Shown piece after piece: positions 42,384-50,897 of a DNA stretch of 64,000 nt. The notes below the pieces were generated by a model. The model was not told where the DNA came from. It saw only the letters and a list, made by a program, of their open reading frames with translations, and made no database searches. Each line of letters opens with the position of its first letter. The first letter of the stretch is position 1. The stretch spans positions 248,001 to 312,000 of the forward strand of contig NZ_JAMXIC010000001.1 in assembly GCF_027587375.1 (NCBI RefSeq). The letters run 5' to 3'. A program made the position numbers and the translations under genes. Source of the stretch: Arthrobacter sp. B2a2-09 (GTDB taxonomy: Bacteria; Actinomycetota; Actinomycetes; Actinomycetales; Micrococcaceae).

Positions 42384-43238
42384 TTAGGAGCCTTTCTCCG
42401 GCGCAGTGAAAACGCTGATGGTGAACTTCGCGGTGGCATGCACTGACGTCTCCGCGGCCGTCGACGCGAGGAGGGCGGAGCGCTCAAGGTGGTGGCCTGC
42501 TGGTCCCATGAACGCGACATCGGCAATGTCCCGCCCATCAAGCTTTAGGTCTACGTCGAGTTGAATGGTGTCCGCAAGATTGAAGAATTCCTGCATGGAC
42601 TCGGCAAGGCGCTCGTCCTTGCCCGGCTCAATGCTCAACATTCCAGTCCGTTCCGCAATCTCCCCAAGGTGTCCGTCGCGGGGAGTCACCACGATCGCCC
42701 GGCCGCCTGGACGCAGTACGCGGGCAAACTCCAGGGGATTCCGCGGCGCAAAGACCACGATGAGGGCATCCACGGCATGGTCCGCGAGCGGCAGGGGACG
42801 CCAGATATCCCACACGAGATTGATGGCGCCGGGATTCAACCGTGCTGCCCGGCGGAGGGCGAACTTCGAGATATCGATGCCAATGGCTGCCGCGGGCGTG
42901 CGGTCCAGCACTGTGCGTAGATAGTGGCCGGTGCCGGTGCCCGAATCCAGGACGAGGGATCCTGGCGCGGACAGGACCGGTGCCGCCAGCTCCGCGATGG
43001 CGTCGGCGAGGGGAACGTAATGGCCCGCGCCCAGGAAGTCGTTGCGCGCTGCGACCATTTCGGCCGTGTCGGCCTCGAATACCGTGCCTTTGCCGGTGAG
43101 TAGGTTGAAGTAGCCCTGTTTGGCGGCGTCGAAACTGTGGCCGGCGACGCAACTCAGCGAGAACGGCGCCGTCCCGCTCAGGCCGAAAGGACCCTGGCAG
43201 ACCGGGCAGCGCAGGGATGAGACGGCGTCGGAAAGCAT
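42384..43238 (-). CDS. RlmA-family 23S rRNA (guanine-N1) methyltransferase
   Basis: A 284-residue methyltransferase with an N-terminal zinc-binding segment LRCPVCQGPF then SCVAGHSFDAAKQGYFNLL, the exact pattern of RlmA(I)/RlmA(II)/TlrB proteins, followed by a class I SAM domain (VLDSGTGTGHYLR, DISKFALRRAAR). It methylates G745 or G748 in helix 35 of 23S rRNA; RlmA(II)-type enzymes in Gram-positives contribute to macrolide tolerance (TlrB-like). Which of the two bases is used cannot be decided from sequence alone. The start ATG has AGGAT eight bases upstream. Confidence 0.88.
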   Translation of the reverse strand: MLSDAVSSLRCPVCQGPFGLSGTAPFSLSCVAGHSFDAAKQGYFNLLTGKGTVFEADTAEMVAARNDFLGAGHYVPLADAIAELAAPVLSAPGSLVLDSGTGTGHYLRTVLDRTPAAAIGIDISKFALRRAARLNPGAINLVWDIWRPLPLADHAVDALIVVFAPRNPLEFARVLRPGGRAIVVTPRDGHLGEIAERTGMLSIEPGKDERLAESMQEFFNLADTIQLDVDLKLDGRDIADVAFMGPAGHHLERSALLASTAAETSVHATAKFTISVFTAPEKGS

Positions 43239-43306
43239 ATGGACAATCCTACGGCGGCCGGAGTGGCACATATCGTCATGCCGTGACGGCCGCTAGGCTC
43301 ACCAGC

Positions 43307-45337
43307 GTGAAAGCCGAACAACTCCCACTGCTGAATTCCGTCTCCGCTCCCGCCACCCATCCAGACGGCACACGCGCCGTCGTGTCCGTCACGCGGCCCG
43401 ATTTCGACGCCGATGCCTACGTCGGGCAGCTCTGGAGTGTTCCTTTTGACCATGCGATACCACCCCGACGGATCACCCGTGGCTTCCGGGACACCGCCCC
43501 CGCCTTCTCGCCCGACGGCACCGTGCTGGCATTCCTCCGGGCGACCCCGGACGGCAAGCCACAACTGCACCTGGTGGAGGCCGGGGGCGGGGAGCCGCAA
43601 GCAATGACGGAACAGAAATTGGGCGTCTCGGAGTTTTCCTGGGCCCCCGATTCGCGCAGGATCGTGTTCTCCTCGCGGGTTCCCGAAGAAGGCCGTTACG
43701 GAACGGTTGACGGCGTCGGGGCGGGCAGCGAGGACCCCCGATTGATCAGCGACAACCAGTACAGGCTCAATGGACTGGGCTACACCGCGGACAAGCCCGC
43801 CCAACTGTTCGTCGTCGACGTCCCCGAGCTCGGAGCGGAACCTCCCGTGGTTCCTGTGGGGAGGGCCGCCAAAGCCAGCGGGGCTGATGCGGCGAGCCTG
43901 GTGCCGCTGGCAGCGCAGTTGACGTTCGGCGAAGCCGATCACACGTCGCCGTCCTTCAGCCGCAATGGCGAGAGTATCTACTTTGTCGCGTCGCTCCACG
44001 ACGGGCACGACGGCGATCTCGCCTCGGGGTTCTATCGTGTCCCGGTTGGGGGCGGCGAGATCGCGGCCCTGCGTCCGGACGCTGCCCTGCAGTCCGTGCA
44101 AGAGGTCTGCGAATCGGGGAACGGTGAGTGGCTGTTCTTTACGGCACAGGACCTCGGCGACGACGGACTGGACTTCGTCGCGAGGAACACGGCGCTGTAC
44201 GCAATGCCGGTCCGGGGCGGCAAAGCAACGATGCTCAGCGACGTCGAAACCCAGGACATCAGCGGCCGCCTCGAAGCTTTTGGAGCGGACGGGATGCTCG
44301 CGCTCAACACGAGCCGTGGGAGCGTGCAGCTGATCCAGTGGACGGCCGACGGCGAGGCGCCCGAGGTCCTCGTCGAGGGACCCCGGGTGGCGATCGGGGC
44401 TTCCGCGGCGGGAGACATCGTGGCTGTCAGTTTCAGCGACGCTTTCAGCAATGGCGAGGTCGGCGTCCTCGAGAATGGCAAACTTCGATCGCTCACCGAC
44501 TTCACCAAGGCGCTCCGAGGCGAAGCAACCATCCTTGAACCGCATGAATTCACTGCCACCGGCACTGATGGCTACCCGGTCCATGGCTGGGCAGTCCTAC
44601 CGGAGGGGCGTGGCCCCCATCCCGTGCTGCTCACCATCCACGGCGGCCCTTTCGCCCAGTACACGGCAGCCTTCTTCGACGAAGCCCAGGTGTACGCCGA
44701 GGCGGGATACGCCGTGCTGATGTGCAACCCGCGCGGTTCTGCCGGGTACGGCCAGGCGCACGGTGGGGCCATCAAGGAAAAGATGGGCACCGTGGACATG
44801 GCGGATGTACTCACCTTCCTGGACGGTGCCTTGGAAGCCTTCCCTGCGATGGACAGGGATTCGATCGGCATCATGGGCGGGTCCTACGGCGGATATCTGA
44901 CTGCCTGGGTTATCGGCCACGAACACCGCTTCAAGGCAGCCATTGTGGAGCGCGGATTCCTTGACCCGGTCAGCTTTGCGGGTTCCTCGGATATCGGATG
45001 GTGCTTCGGTGGCCAATACACGGGCGGCTCGCTGAAGCAGATGGCTGCCCAAAGTCCCATGGCCGTAGTGACTGCGGTCCGGACGCCTACCTTGGTGATC
45101 CACAGCGAAAACGATCTCCGATGCCCGGTTGAACAGGGCCAGCGCTACTTTGCCGCCCTCAAGGCCCAGGGCGTGGAGGCGGCTTTGCTCCTCTTCCCGG
45201 GTGAAGACCACGAACTATCGCGGTCGGGCACGCCACACCACCGGCGCCAACGTTTCGAGCAGATCCTCGCGTGGTGGGCTAAGCACCTGCCTTCCGCCGC
45301 AAACCCGCAGCGCGAAACCAGTTCGGCTACGGGCTGA
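43307..45337 (+). CDS. S9-family (prolyl oligopeptidase-like) serine peptidase
   Basis: A 676-residue cytoplasmic peptidase. The N-terminal two thirds are a beta propeller with WSVPF, AFSPDGT and FSRNGE-type blades; the C-terminal third is an alpha/beta hydrolase with the nucleophile in GIMGGSYGGYLTAW, an acid in VIHSENDLRCP and the His in PGEDHELSRSG. It likely removes N-terminal dipeptides or acylated residues from oligopeptides. The start is uncertain: GTG 43307 is used, GTG 43283 is possible. Divergent from the rRNA methyltransferase, and its 3' end overlaps the convergent deformylase gene by 11 bases. Confidence 0.9.
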   Translation: MKAEQLPLLNSVSAPATHPDGTRAVVSVTRPDFDADAYVGQLWSVPFDHAIPPRRITRGFRDTAPAFSPDGTVLAFLRATPDGKPQLHLVEAGGGEPQAMTEQKLGVSEFSWAPDSRRIVFSSRVPEEGRYGTVDGVGAGSEDPRLISDNQYRLNGLGYTADKPAQLFVVDVPELGAEPPVVPVGRAAKASGADAASLVPLAAQLTFGEADHTSPSFSRNGESIYFVASLHDGHDGDLASGFYRVPVGGGEIAALRPDAALQSVQEVCESGNGEWLFFTAQDLGDDGLDFVARNTALYAMPVRGGKATMLSDVETQDISGRLEAFGADGMLALNTSRGSVQLIQWTADGEAPEVLVEGPRVAIGASAAGDIVAVSFSDAFSNGEVGVLENGKLRSLTDFTKALRGEATILEPHEFTATGTDGYPVHGWAVLPEGRGPHPVLLTIHGGPFAQYTAAFFDEAQVYAEAGYAVLMCNPRGSAGYGQAHGGAIKEKMGTVDMADVLTFLDGALEAFPAMDRDSIGIMGGSYGGYLTAWVIGHEHRFKAAIVERGFLDPVSFAGSSDIGWCFGGQYTGGSLKQMAAQSPMAVVTAVRTPTLVIHSENDLRCPVEQGQRYFAALKAQGVEAALLLFPGEDHELSRSGTPHHRRQRFEQILAWWAKHLPSAANPQRETSSATG

Positions 45338-46004
45338 GGAAACCCAGCCCGCGCCGTGCCTCGTCGATTCCGGGGTACGCCCAATGGGCGGAGTACTCTC
45401 CATCGTTTGCCAGCGACCGTAGCTCAGCGCGGTCCAAATAGAGTCCGCCGTGCAGGTGGTCGGTTTCGTGCTGGACTATCCGGGCCTGCCATCCGGAGAA
45501 TTCGGCCGAGGTCGCACTGCCATCAGGACGCTGGTACTGCAGCCGAACATCGCGGTGCCGCGTGACCACGGCCTGGAATCCGCGCATCGATAGGCAGCCC
45601 TCATAGAACGACGCCGTGGAAGTCCCCACGGGCTCATAACTGGGATTCAGCACCGCGAAGAAGCCCAGCGGCGTCCTTTGCCGGATTTCCGAGGCAACAG
45701 GATCAACATCGAAATGGTCTTCGAGCACAGCCAGCTGCAAGGGGATGCCGAGCTGCGGAGCGGCGAGGCCCACGCCAGGCGCGGCATGCATGACATCCCG
45801 CATCCGCTCGATCAGCTGCGCCAATTCGGTGTCCTCGAGCTGGCCATCGTAGGGCGCGGCCCGTTGGCGCAGCACGGGATGGCCGACCTGCACGATCGGC
45901 GGGAGGCCGTCGAGAACGAGTAGATCCTGAACTGTGCTGCGGATTTCGGAGGCAGTCAACGTCGTGTCCGGGCCGGCAGGCAGGGGGCGGGTCTCAAAGT
46001 CCAT
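45327..46004 (-). CDS. def: peptide deformylase
   Basis: A 225-residue metalloenzyme that removes the formyl group from nascent peptides. All three motifs are present: GVGLAAPQ (motif 1), EGCLSM (motif 2 with the metal Cys) and QHETDHL (motif 3 with the two His and catalytic Glu). The N-terminal 25 residues are an extension. It lies 15 bases after the stop of the FAD monooxygenase and may be co-transcribed with the polyketide operon, which is an unusual setting. A second, primary deformylase gene is likely elsewhere in the genome. Confidence 0.95.
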   Translation of the reverse strand: MDFETRPLPAGPDTTLTASEIRSTVQDLLVLDGLPPIVQVGHPVLRQRAAPYDGQLEDTELAQLIERMRDVMHAAPGVGLAAPQLGIPLQLAVLEDHFDVDPVASEIRQRTPLGFFAVLNPSYEPVGTSTASFYEGCLSMRGFQAVVTRHRDVRLQYQRPDGSATSAEFSGWQARIVQHETDHLHGGLYLDRAELRSLANDGEYSAHWAYPGIDEARRGLGFLSP

Positions 46005-46019
46005 GGATTGAGCTTAGTG

Positions 46020-47162
46020 TCAGTGCATCGTGAATCTGCGGGCGACAAGCTCCGAGAACATCGGCAAGGTGATGGCTCGGCCGATCAGGGCGTTCCGTGC
46101 GCTGAGGACTTTCGGGGGTAGGGGGCGGCCCAGCGCCATATTCAGGCTGGCCTGCCAGATGGCTTTCTTTGCCGCACGCTGCCGGTCCCGCTCGAAGCCC
46201 GCGAGTTCCTTGCTGGCAGGGCCTCTCGCGGATGTCCGCAATGCTTCGCTGATGATCGGCGCCAGGGCGACGGCGTCCAACCAGCCCAGGTTCATCCCTT
46301 GACCGCCGATCGGGCTGATCTCGTGTGCGGCATCACCAAGCAAGGCGACCCGTCCGTGAACCATCCGTGAGACCAGTCGCGAGGTCACGCCGAACGAACT
46401 GATCATCGTATTGCTTGCGGAGTCCACCACGCTGCCGGTCCGGTTTTTGATGAGGGCAGCGAGCGCATGGGGAGTGGGTTCGTGACACGGGGAGCCAAGC
46501 CGGACCACCCATCGGCGGATGCCGCCAGGCAGGGGAAAGGACTCCACGATTCCTCCCGTCTCGAGGAAAAGGACAGCGTGGTTGCCGTACATCGATTCAT
46601 CCCGGAAATCGCCCATCACATAGTAGTCGGGATAAGCTCGCAGGCGTGGCTCCAGTCCAAGCCCCTCGCGCACTGCCGAATGGACGCCGTCGGCCGCCAC
46701 CACGAAGCGGCCCAGAAACTCCACTGGAGCCCCCTCTTGCTGCCCCCGCAAACGCAGGTGCCCGCCTTCGTCGACGACTTCCTCAACCTGCACCCCGCGG
46801 TGAAGGGCGTCCGGATCGAGGTCGATCACCCTGGACTCAAGGGCGTGGGTGGTGAGATATTGCGGAACGGAAAGGATGAAGGGGTACTCAGCCGAGGGGC
46901 GGGCGAAGTCCATGTCGGCGACTTTCCTGCCGCCGCTGTACGCGGCACCATGGGTGATCCGGATACCTGAAGAGAGCAGCGGATGGGCGGCACCTACTGC
47001 GTCCAAAGCCGCCAGGGCGGGAGGGTGGATTCCTATGGCGCGGGTCTGGTGGCTCGACGTCGCGCGCCTTTCCAGGACTGCGACGCGGTGCCCATTTTGC
47101 AGCAGCAGGGCTGCCATAAATAGCCCGACGGGCCCGGCTCCAACCACCACGACGTCAAACAT
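46020..47162 (-). CDS. FAD-dependent aromatic monooxygenase (polyketide tailoring)
   Basis: A 380-residue class A flavin monooxygenase of the PHBH/UbiH fold. The FAD-binding loop GAGPVGLFMAALLLQNG is at the N-terminus, the second FAD motif is GRVALLGDAAHEISPIGGQGMNLG, and the DG motif is present in FVVAADGVHSAVREG. It should hydroxylate an aromatic ring. Its ATG lies inside the 3' end of the methyltransferase gene (8-base overlap). Third gene after the type III synthase, like SrsC in Streptomyces griseus phenolic-lipid synthesis, which suggests hydroxylation of an alkylresorcinol to a quinol. Confidence 0.9.
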   Translation of the reverse strand: MFDVVVVGAGPVGLFMAALLLQNGHRVAVLERRATSSHQTRAIGIHPPALAALDAVGAAHPLLSSGIRITHGAAYSGGRKVADMDFARPSAEYPFILSVPQYLTTHALESRVIDLDPDALHRGVQVEEVVDEGGHLRLRGQQEGAPVEFLGRFVVAADGVHSAVREGLGLEPRLRAYPDYYVMGDFRDESMYGNHAVLFLETGGIVESFPLPGGIRRWVVRLGSPCHEPTPHALAALIKNRTGSVVDSASNTMISSFGVTSRLVSRMVHGRVALLGDAAHEISPIGGQGMNLGWLDAVALAPIISEALRTSARGPASKELAGFERDRQRAAKKAIWQASLNMALGRPLPPKVLSARNALIGRAITLPMFSELVARRFTMH

Positions 47163-47883
47163 CGGGGGCTTCGCCGGGCCGGTAGACCAGGAGGTTGTGC
47201 CACAAGCCGCTCGGTTCTACCGTCCAAGCCGGGGGAGTGGCGGCACGGAGTTCCGCCGCTGTGTAGCTCCGCCTGATGGACGTCAGGCCGTCACCGTGGA
47301 TATAGGAACCAATGCCGAGCGGCCAGGATCCGGCCCAGAAAAGTGCGTATGCCACGCGGCTGCGCGTGAGGTCGTTGTGCAGGGCAATCCGGCGGCACAA
47401 GCGTTCGGAATCGTGAAGGAACGAGGCGAGTTCCGGGGCGGTCAAGTGGTGCAGGACGTGGTTGGAAATAACGACGTCGAATTTGCGCCCTTCTGACACG
47501 AGCTCTGAGCTGAGGGCCTTTCGGTAGCTCACGCCCTCCACGGGCGGCGCGGAGTTCGCGAATTGGAAGGCCCGCTCGTCCGGGTCGATTCCGGTGACTT
47601 CCAGCCGGTAACCGTCTGCCGCGGCCCGGCGGGCGAGGCTACGGGCGACGTCTCCACCGCCGCAACCGATGTCTAGGACAGTGGTGGGCTCCGCCGTCGT
47701 GAGTAATGGCTTGATCCGTGAGCTGTAGGTGTCCCGCCAGCCAGACACCACAGCGTTGACGACCGGAAAACGCGCGTAACTCCGGTTGAGCCGGTCAAGT
47801 TCGCAATCGGGGCGGTCCATGTCTTCCACGGCGGCCACGTCCCGTGCGCCGAGAAAGCTGCCTGGGCGGGGGAAGGCAAGCAT
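47155..47883 (-). CDS. class I SAM-dependent methyltransferase (polyketide tailoring)
   Basis: A 242-residue methyltransferase. The SAM site reads TVLDIGCGGGDVARSLA, with ITGIDPD-type acidic loop (VTGIDPDERAF) and the later ISNHVLHHL. The start at ATG 47883 is the best candidate, 13 bases after the synthase stop, though a GTG at 47886 and further upstream starts are possible. Placed between synthase and hydroxylase, it probably O- or C-methylates the polyketide product. Coupled to the hydroxylase gene by an 8-base overlap. Confidence 0.88.
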   Translation of the reverse strand: MLAFPRPGSFLGARDVAAVEDMDRPDCELDRLNRSYARFPVVNAVVSGWRDTYSSRIKPLLTTAEPTTVLDIGCGGGDVARSLARRAAADGYRLEVTGIDPDERAFQFANSAPPVEGVSYRKALSSELVSEGRKFDVVISNHVLHHLTAPELASFLHDSERLCRRIALHNDLTRSRVAYALFWAGSWPLGIGSYIHGDGLTSIRRSYTAAELRAATPPAWTVEPSGLWHNLLVYRPGEAPDV

Positions 47884-47896
47884 CACAAATCCGGCA

Positions 47897-49033
47897 TCAT
47901 AGATCCGGGGAAACCCGGGTGAACAGTCCCGTCTCAACGGTGAGGCCGGGCCCGAATGCCATGGAACAGATGCGTTCCTCCCGCTGTGCCGGAGTTTGTC
48001 CCAGGATGTGCTTCAGGACGAAGAGTACGGTGGCGCTGCTCATGTTGCCGTAGTCGCGAAGGACTTCGCGCGCGGGAATCAGCTGTTCTTCGGTGAGTTC
48101 AAGCTTCGACTCGACTTTGTCGAGGATACTGCGGCCGCCGGGATGGATGGCCCAATGTGTAATGTCGCGGTAGGGGAGTCCGGCCAGGGAGGGGTCCCGC
48201 GCAAGCAGCGGCTCAAGCGCGCCGGTGATGTGTTCCTCGATGATGTGCGGCACGTACGTGCCGAGAACCATCTCGAAGCCTTCGTCCCCGATATTCCAGG
48301 CCATGGCTTCTTCCCCGACCGGCGTCAGGACAGTCTCGAAATGATCCAGCCTGATCACCGGGTCCGGCCCCTCAGGTTCACGAGCGGTTACGACGGCGGC
48401 CGCCGCGCCGTCCGCAAAGATCGCCGATCCCATGATGGTGTCCGGATCATTTGAGGTCCGGACGTGGAGTGAGCAAAGCTCCACGCAGATAACGAGGACG
48501 ACGGCAGAGGGATCGGCCTGGCAAAACTGCCGGGCCGCACGGAGGGCGGGGAATGCGGCGTAGCAACCCATGAAGCCAAGGTGGTAGCGCTGCACGGCCG
48601 GGCTGAGTCCGAGTGCCCGGACTACTTTGTAGTCGGGGCCGGGATTGAAGAATCCGGTGCAGGAAACAGTGATGACATGGGTTATGTCAAGCAAATCGAT
48701 ATCGGGACATTTTCCGACGGCGGCTTTGGCGGCCTCAATGAACAATTTGGTGGCTTCGACGGCAAAGATTTCGTTGCGGACCTTGGTGCTGGGGCTTAGT
48801 ACATGGCCCGTAGCGGGGTCAAAGAACGACGGATTCTCGGAGTGGTTATCCAAGGACAATTCGGCGACGGCGGTGAACCGGGTGTCGATCGCTGCTGAAT
48901 CAAAGCAGGTTCGCACTAGTCGGGATCCGAGCCGTGTCAGGCCGGGTTGAGATGCAAAAACGTCGCGTGCCTGTTGTTGCACAAGTACTGTGGGCGGTAC
49001 GGCAGTTTCCAGAGACCTCACGTAGACCGGCAT
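47897..49033 (-). CDS. type III polyketide synthase (chalcone-synthase-like)
   Basis: A 378-residue homodimeric ketosynthase. The catalytic triad is Cys157 in GFMGCYAA, His297 in WAIHPGG and Asn330 in DYGNMSSAT. It condenses a starter acyl-CoA (often a fatty acyl-CoA in bacteria) with malonyl-CoA to give alkylresorcinols, alkylpyrones or tetrahydroxynaphthalene. The following methyltransferase and flavin hydroxylase genes match the order of the srsABC phenolic-lipid cluster, so an alkylresorcinol is my favoured product. First gene of the operon; the upstream region holds the direct repeat copy A in the opposite orientation. Confidence 0.93.
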   Translation of the reverse strand: MPVYVRSLETAVPPTVLVQQQARDVFASQPGLTRLGSRLVRTCFDSAAIDTRFTAVAELSLDNHSENPSFFDPATGHVLSPSTKVRNEIFAVEATKLFIEAAKAAVGKCPDIDLLDITHVITVSCTGFFNPGPDYKVVRALGLSPAVQRYHLGFMGCYAAFPALRAARQFCQADPSAVVLVICVELCSLHVRTSNDPDTIMGSAIFADGAAAAVVTAREPEGPDPVIRLDHFETVLTPVGEEAMAWNIGDEGFEMVLGTYVPHIIEEHITGALEPLLARDPSLAGLPYRDITHWAIHPGGRSILDKVESKLELTEEQLIPAREVLRDYGNMSSATVLFVLKHILGQTPAQREERICSMAFGPGLTVETGLFTRVSPDL

Positions 49034-49071
49034 GCTTCATTGTTGGCGACGAAGATGCCGTTGACAATGGG

Positions 49072-49276
49072 AGAGCGTGGAAATGTGGACGTTTTGAGGA
49101 GTCTCGGGCCGGCTGCCCCTGTTTCCGGTGTGGCCCCGGACTTTACCGCATTTAGGGCTTCCAACGCTTCTGCGACACAAATTGAAGCGGCGAGCCACTA
49201 GTTCTAATAACAGCTCATTTGACGGGTTCACCAAGCGGCTGGCCGGCAAATAGAGTGGTCCTTAGTACTTTTGGGG
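49072..49276 (+). repeat. direct repeat element, copy A
   Basis: About 205 bp that closely resembles 54176-54363. Both copies begin with the identical 20 bases AGAGCGTGGAAATGTGGACG, have a variable middle, and share a last 110 bp with landmarks CTTCTGCG, CGGCG-GCCACTAG, GTGGTCCTT-GTACT-TTGGGG. Copy A ends 13 bases before the start of a helix-turn-helix gene and supplies its ribosome-site G-run. It may be a shared promoter or leader, a recombination scar, or a decayed gene end on the minus strand. Confidence 0.75.
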
Positions 49277-49288
49277 AGGTGCGCAGGT

Positions 49289-50008
49289 ATGCAGCGGGAG
49301 CTGGATGTCGGGGGAGCGCGTGTCAGGGTGAACCGGTTGCGCGTGCGTTTGGCTGAGCTTGACCGCCAAGTGGGTGTGGTTGACCGTTTGCTCGGCCAGG
49401 TCGTGAAGCTTGCTTTGGAGCTGTATGAGGCGAGGGCGTGGAAGGCCTACGGCCTGAGTACGTGGGCTGAGTTGGTGGAGGCTGAGGGGTTGGTCCTTCC
49501 GCGCCTGAGAGGCCATGCACGGGTGAATGTCGCCATGGAGTTGGCGGCCGGAAATTTGTCGCTTCGTGCCATCGCCCCGGTCCTGGGCGTATCCCACGAG
49601 ACCGTGAAAAACCTGCTCGCAAAGGGCGTTGCAGAGGGTGGAACGCTGCCGTCCGTGAGATTGTCACTGGACGGTAAAACGCGCCGCAGTGCACCCCCAG
49701 CACCGACGAACGTGATCGCAGGCGAACTGGTTCACTCTGATTCCGACGAGGGAATCTTTGACGTGGAAGGGTTCCTTGCGGATGTCGGCGCCTTGGGTGT
49801 GGATCACGGTCCTTCCGACGCGGCTGTGCTGGCGGAACTCCAGCTGCGGGAGCTGATGGATTCCATCCGGAATATGGGGGCCTCTGAGCTTGTCGTCCAG
49901 CGCCTGCCCGAGGCGGATCCTGCACGACGGCGCCGGCTGGCCGCCCAGTTCCACGCGGCCGCGGAACTGATGAGGGATGTGGCGAGGCAGTGGGGTGTTG
50001 CCGCGTGA
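49289..50008 (+). CDS. helix-turn-helix protein, possible ParB/plasmid-type or regulator
   Basis: A 239-residue protein. Residues 1-60 form a helical region (LAELDRQVGVVDRLLGQVVKLALELYEARAWKAYGLSTW in parts), residues about 85-115 contain a clear helix-turn-helix, LSLRAIAPVLGVSHETVKNLLAKG, then a linker rich in Ser/Pro, and the C-terminal 70 residues are helical (ELMDSIRNMG, RRRLAAQFHAAAELMRDVARQW). It is most likely DNA-binding. Similar short helix-turn-helix proteins are common on actinobacterial plasmids and integrated elements. The stop overlaps the GTG of the next gene (GTGA). The start ATG follows GGGGAGG by about ten bases. Confidence 0.7.
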   Translation: MQRELDVGGARVRVNRLRVRLAELDRQVGVVDRLLGQVVKLALELYEARAWKAYGLSTWAELVEAEGLVLPRLRGHARVNVAMELAAGNLSLRAIAPVLGVSHETVKNLLAKGVAEGGTLPSVRLSLDGKTRRSAPPAPTNVIAGELVHSDSDEGIFDVEGFLADVGALGVDHGPSDAAVLAELQLRELMDSIRNMGASELVVQRLPEADPARRRRLAAQFHAAAELMRDVARQWGVAA

Positions 50009-50868
50009 GTCCCGGAACCCTTGGCCAGTTTTCGGGTTCGGCCGAACGCGACGTCGTTCTGCGCGACCTGGTGGCGGGGTGGCGGCGAGAAGGGCAAAAC
50101 GGTCCATCGACCCGGGAGTTGTTCGGTTCATTTCTTCCGGCGCTGTTGTCTCGATTTCAGTACGAGTTCCCCCTGATTGACCCTGAAGATCCGCTGTTCT
50201 ACGCCACAGAAGTTCTTTGCGACAGCGGGATCCCCGCGGACGTGCCGGCCTGCGCATGGCTGCTTGCGGTTGTCCGCAACGGGCTCCGAACCTGGACTAT
50301 CACCAATCGCCACTGGCTCTCAGAGCGTGATGTGCGGGACGGCGTTTGGGCAGATGTGAAGAAGAGCCACGCCCTGGGGGAGGGGGCGCCGCTGGTAGCG
50401 ATGTACGGCCATGAGTGCGATGGGGCTCAGATTCCGCTGGCCATGCCTCCCATGCCCGCCGGTTCATCGCCTCTTTGGGAGGAACTAAAGGCGTTGTTGA
50501 TCAGGGCTGGCTGGGATCGCGACGTCGCAGAGCAGGGTCTGCAGGTGATCGAACATCGAGCATCCCGGCACGTCGAGGAGGGTGAATTCCGCTCAGAGCC
50601 TGGGGCCGCGCTATCCCGGTTGGAAACGAACAGGGCGTTGAGCTGCGTGCCCAAGGGCCACAAGAGGGCGCTTGTGGACTTCGTGTGCAGCGACCGCGGA
50701 TATCTCTGGGGCCGCCTCCACGGAATTTCCCCTGTCAACGCCCTTGCCCTGCCCGGGGTCCGGGAGGCGTTGGCATCGCTGGTCTGGAACAAGACGAGAC
50801 CCAAGAACGCCCGGACTAGGAGCTACACGTCTCGAAACATGCATTCCTGTGAGGACATCCCGGCGTGA
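50005..50868 (+). CDS. hypothetical protein coupled to the helix-turn-helix gene
   Basis: A 287-residue soluble protein that I do not recognise. The start is the GTG at 50005, overlapping the stop of the previous gene by four bases. It is mostly helical with conserved-looking segments PEDPLFYATEVLCDSG, WLLAVVRNGLRTWTITNRHWL and CVPKGHKRALVDFVC. Cysteines are few and not arranged as a zinc site. Coupling to the preceding gene suggests the two act together, perhaps as regulator and effector. No catalytic motif is visible. Convergent with the sortase gene, 29 bases apart. Confidence 0.6.
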   Translation: MSPGTLGQFSGSAERDVVLRDLVAGWRREGQNGPSTRELFGSFLPALLSRFQYEFPLIDPEDPLFYATEVLCDSGIPADVPACAWLLAVVRNGLRTWTITNRHWLSERDVRDGVWADVKKSHALGEGAPLVAMYGHECDGAQIPLAMPPMPAGSSPLWEELKALLIRAGWDRDVAEQGLQVIEHRASRHVEEGEFRSEPGAALSRLETNRALSCVPKGHKRALVDFVCSDRGYLWGRLHGISPVNALALPGVREALASLVWNKTRPKNARTRSYTSRNMHSCEDIPA

Positions 50869-50897
50869 GCTAGTTCGCTCCGGACTGACGTGGTGGG

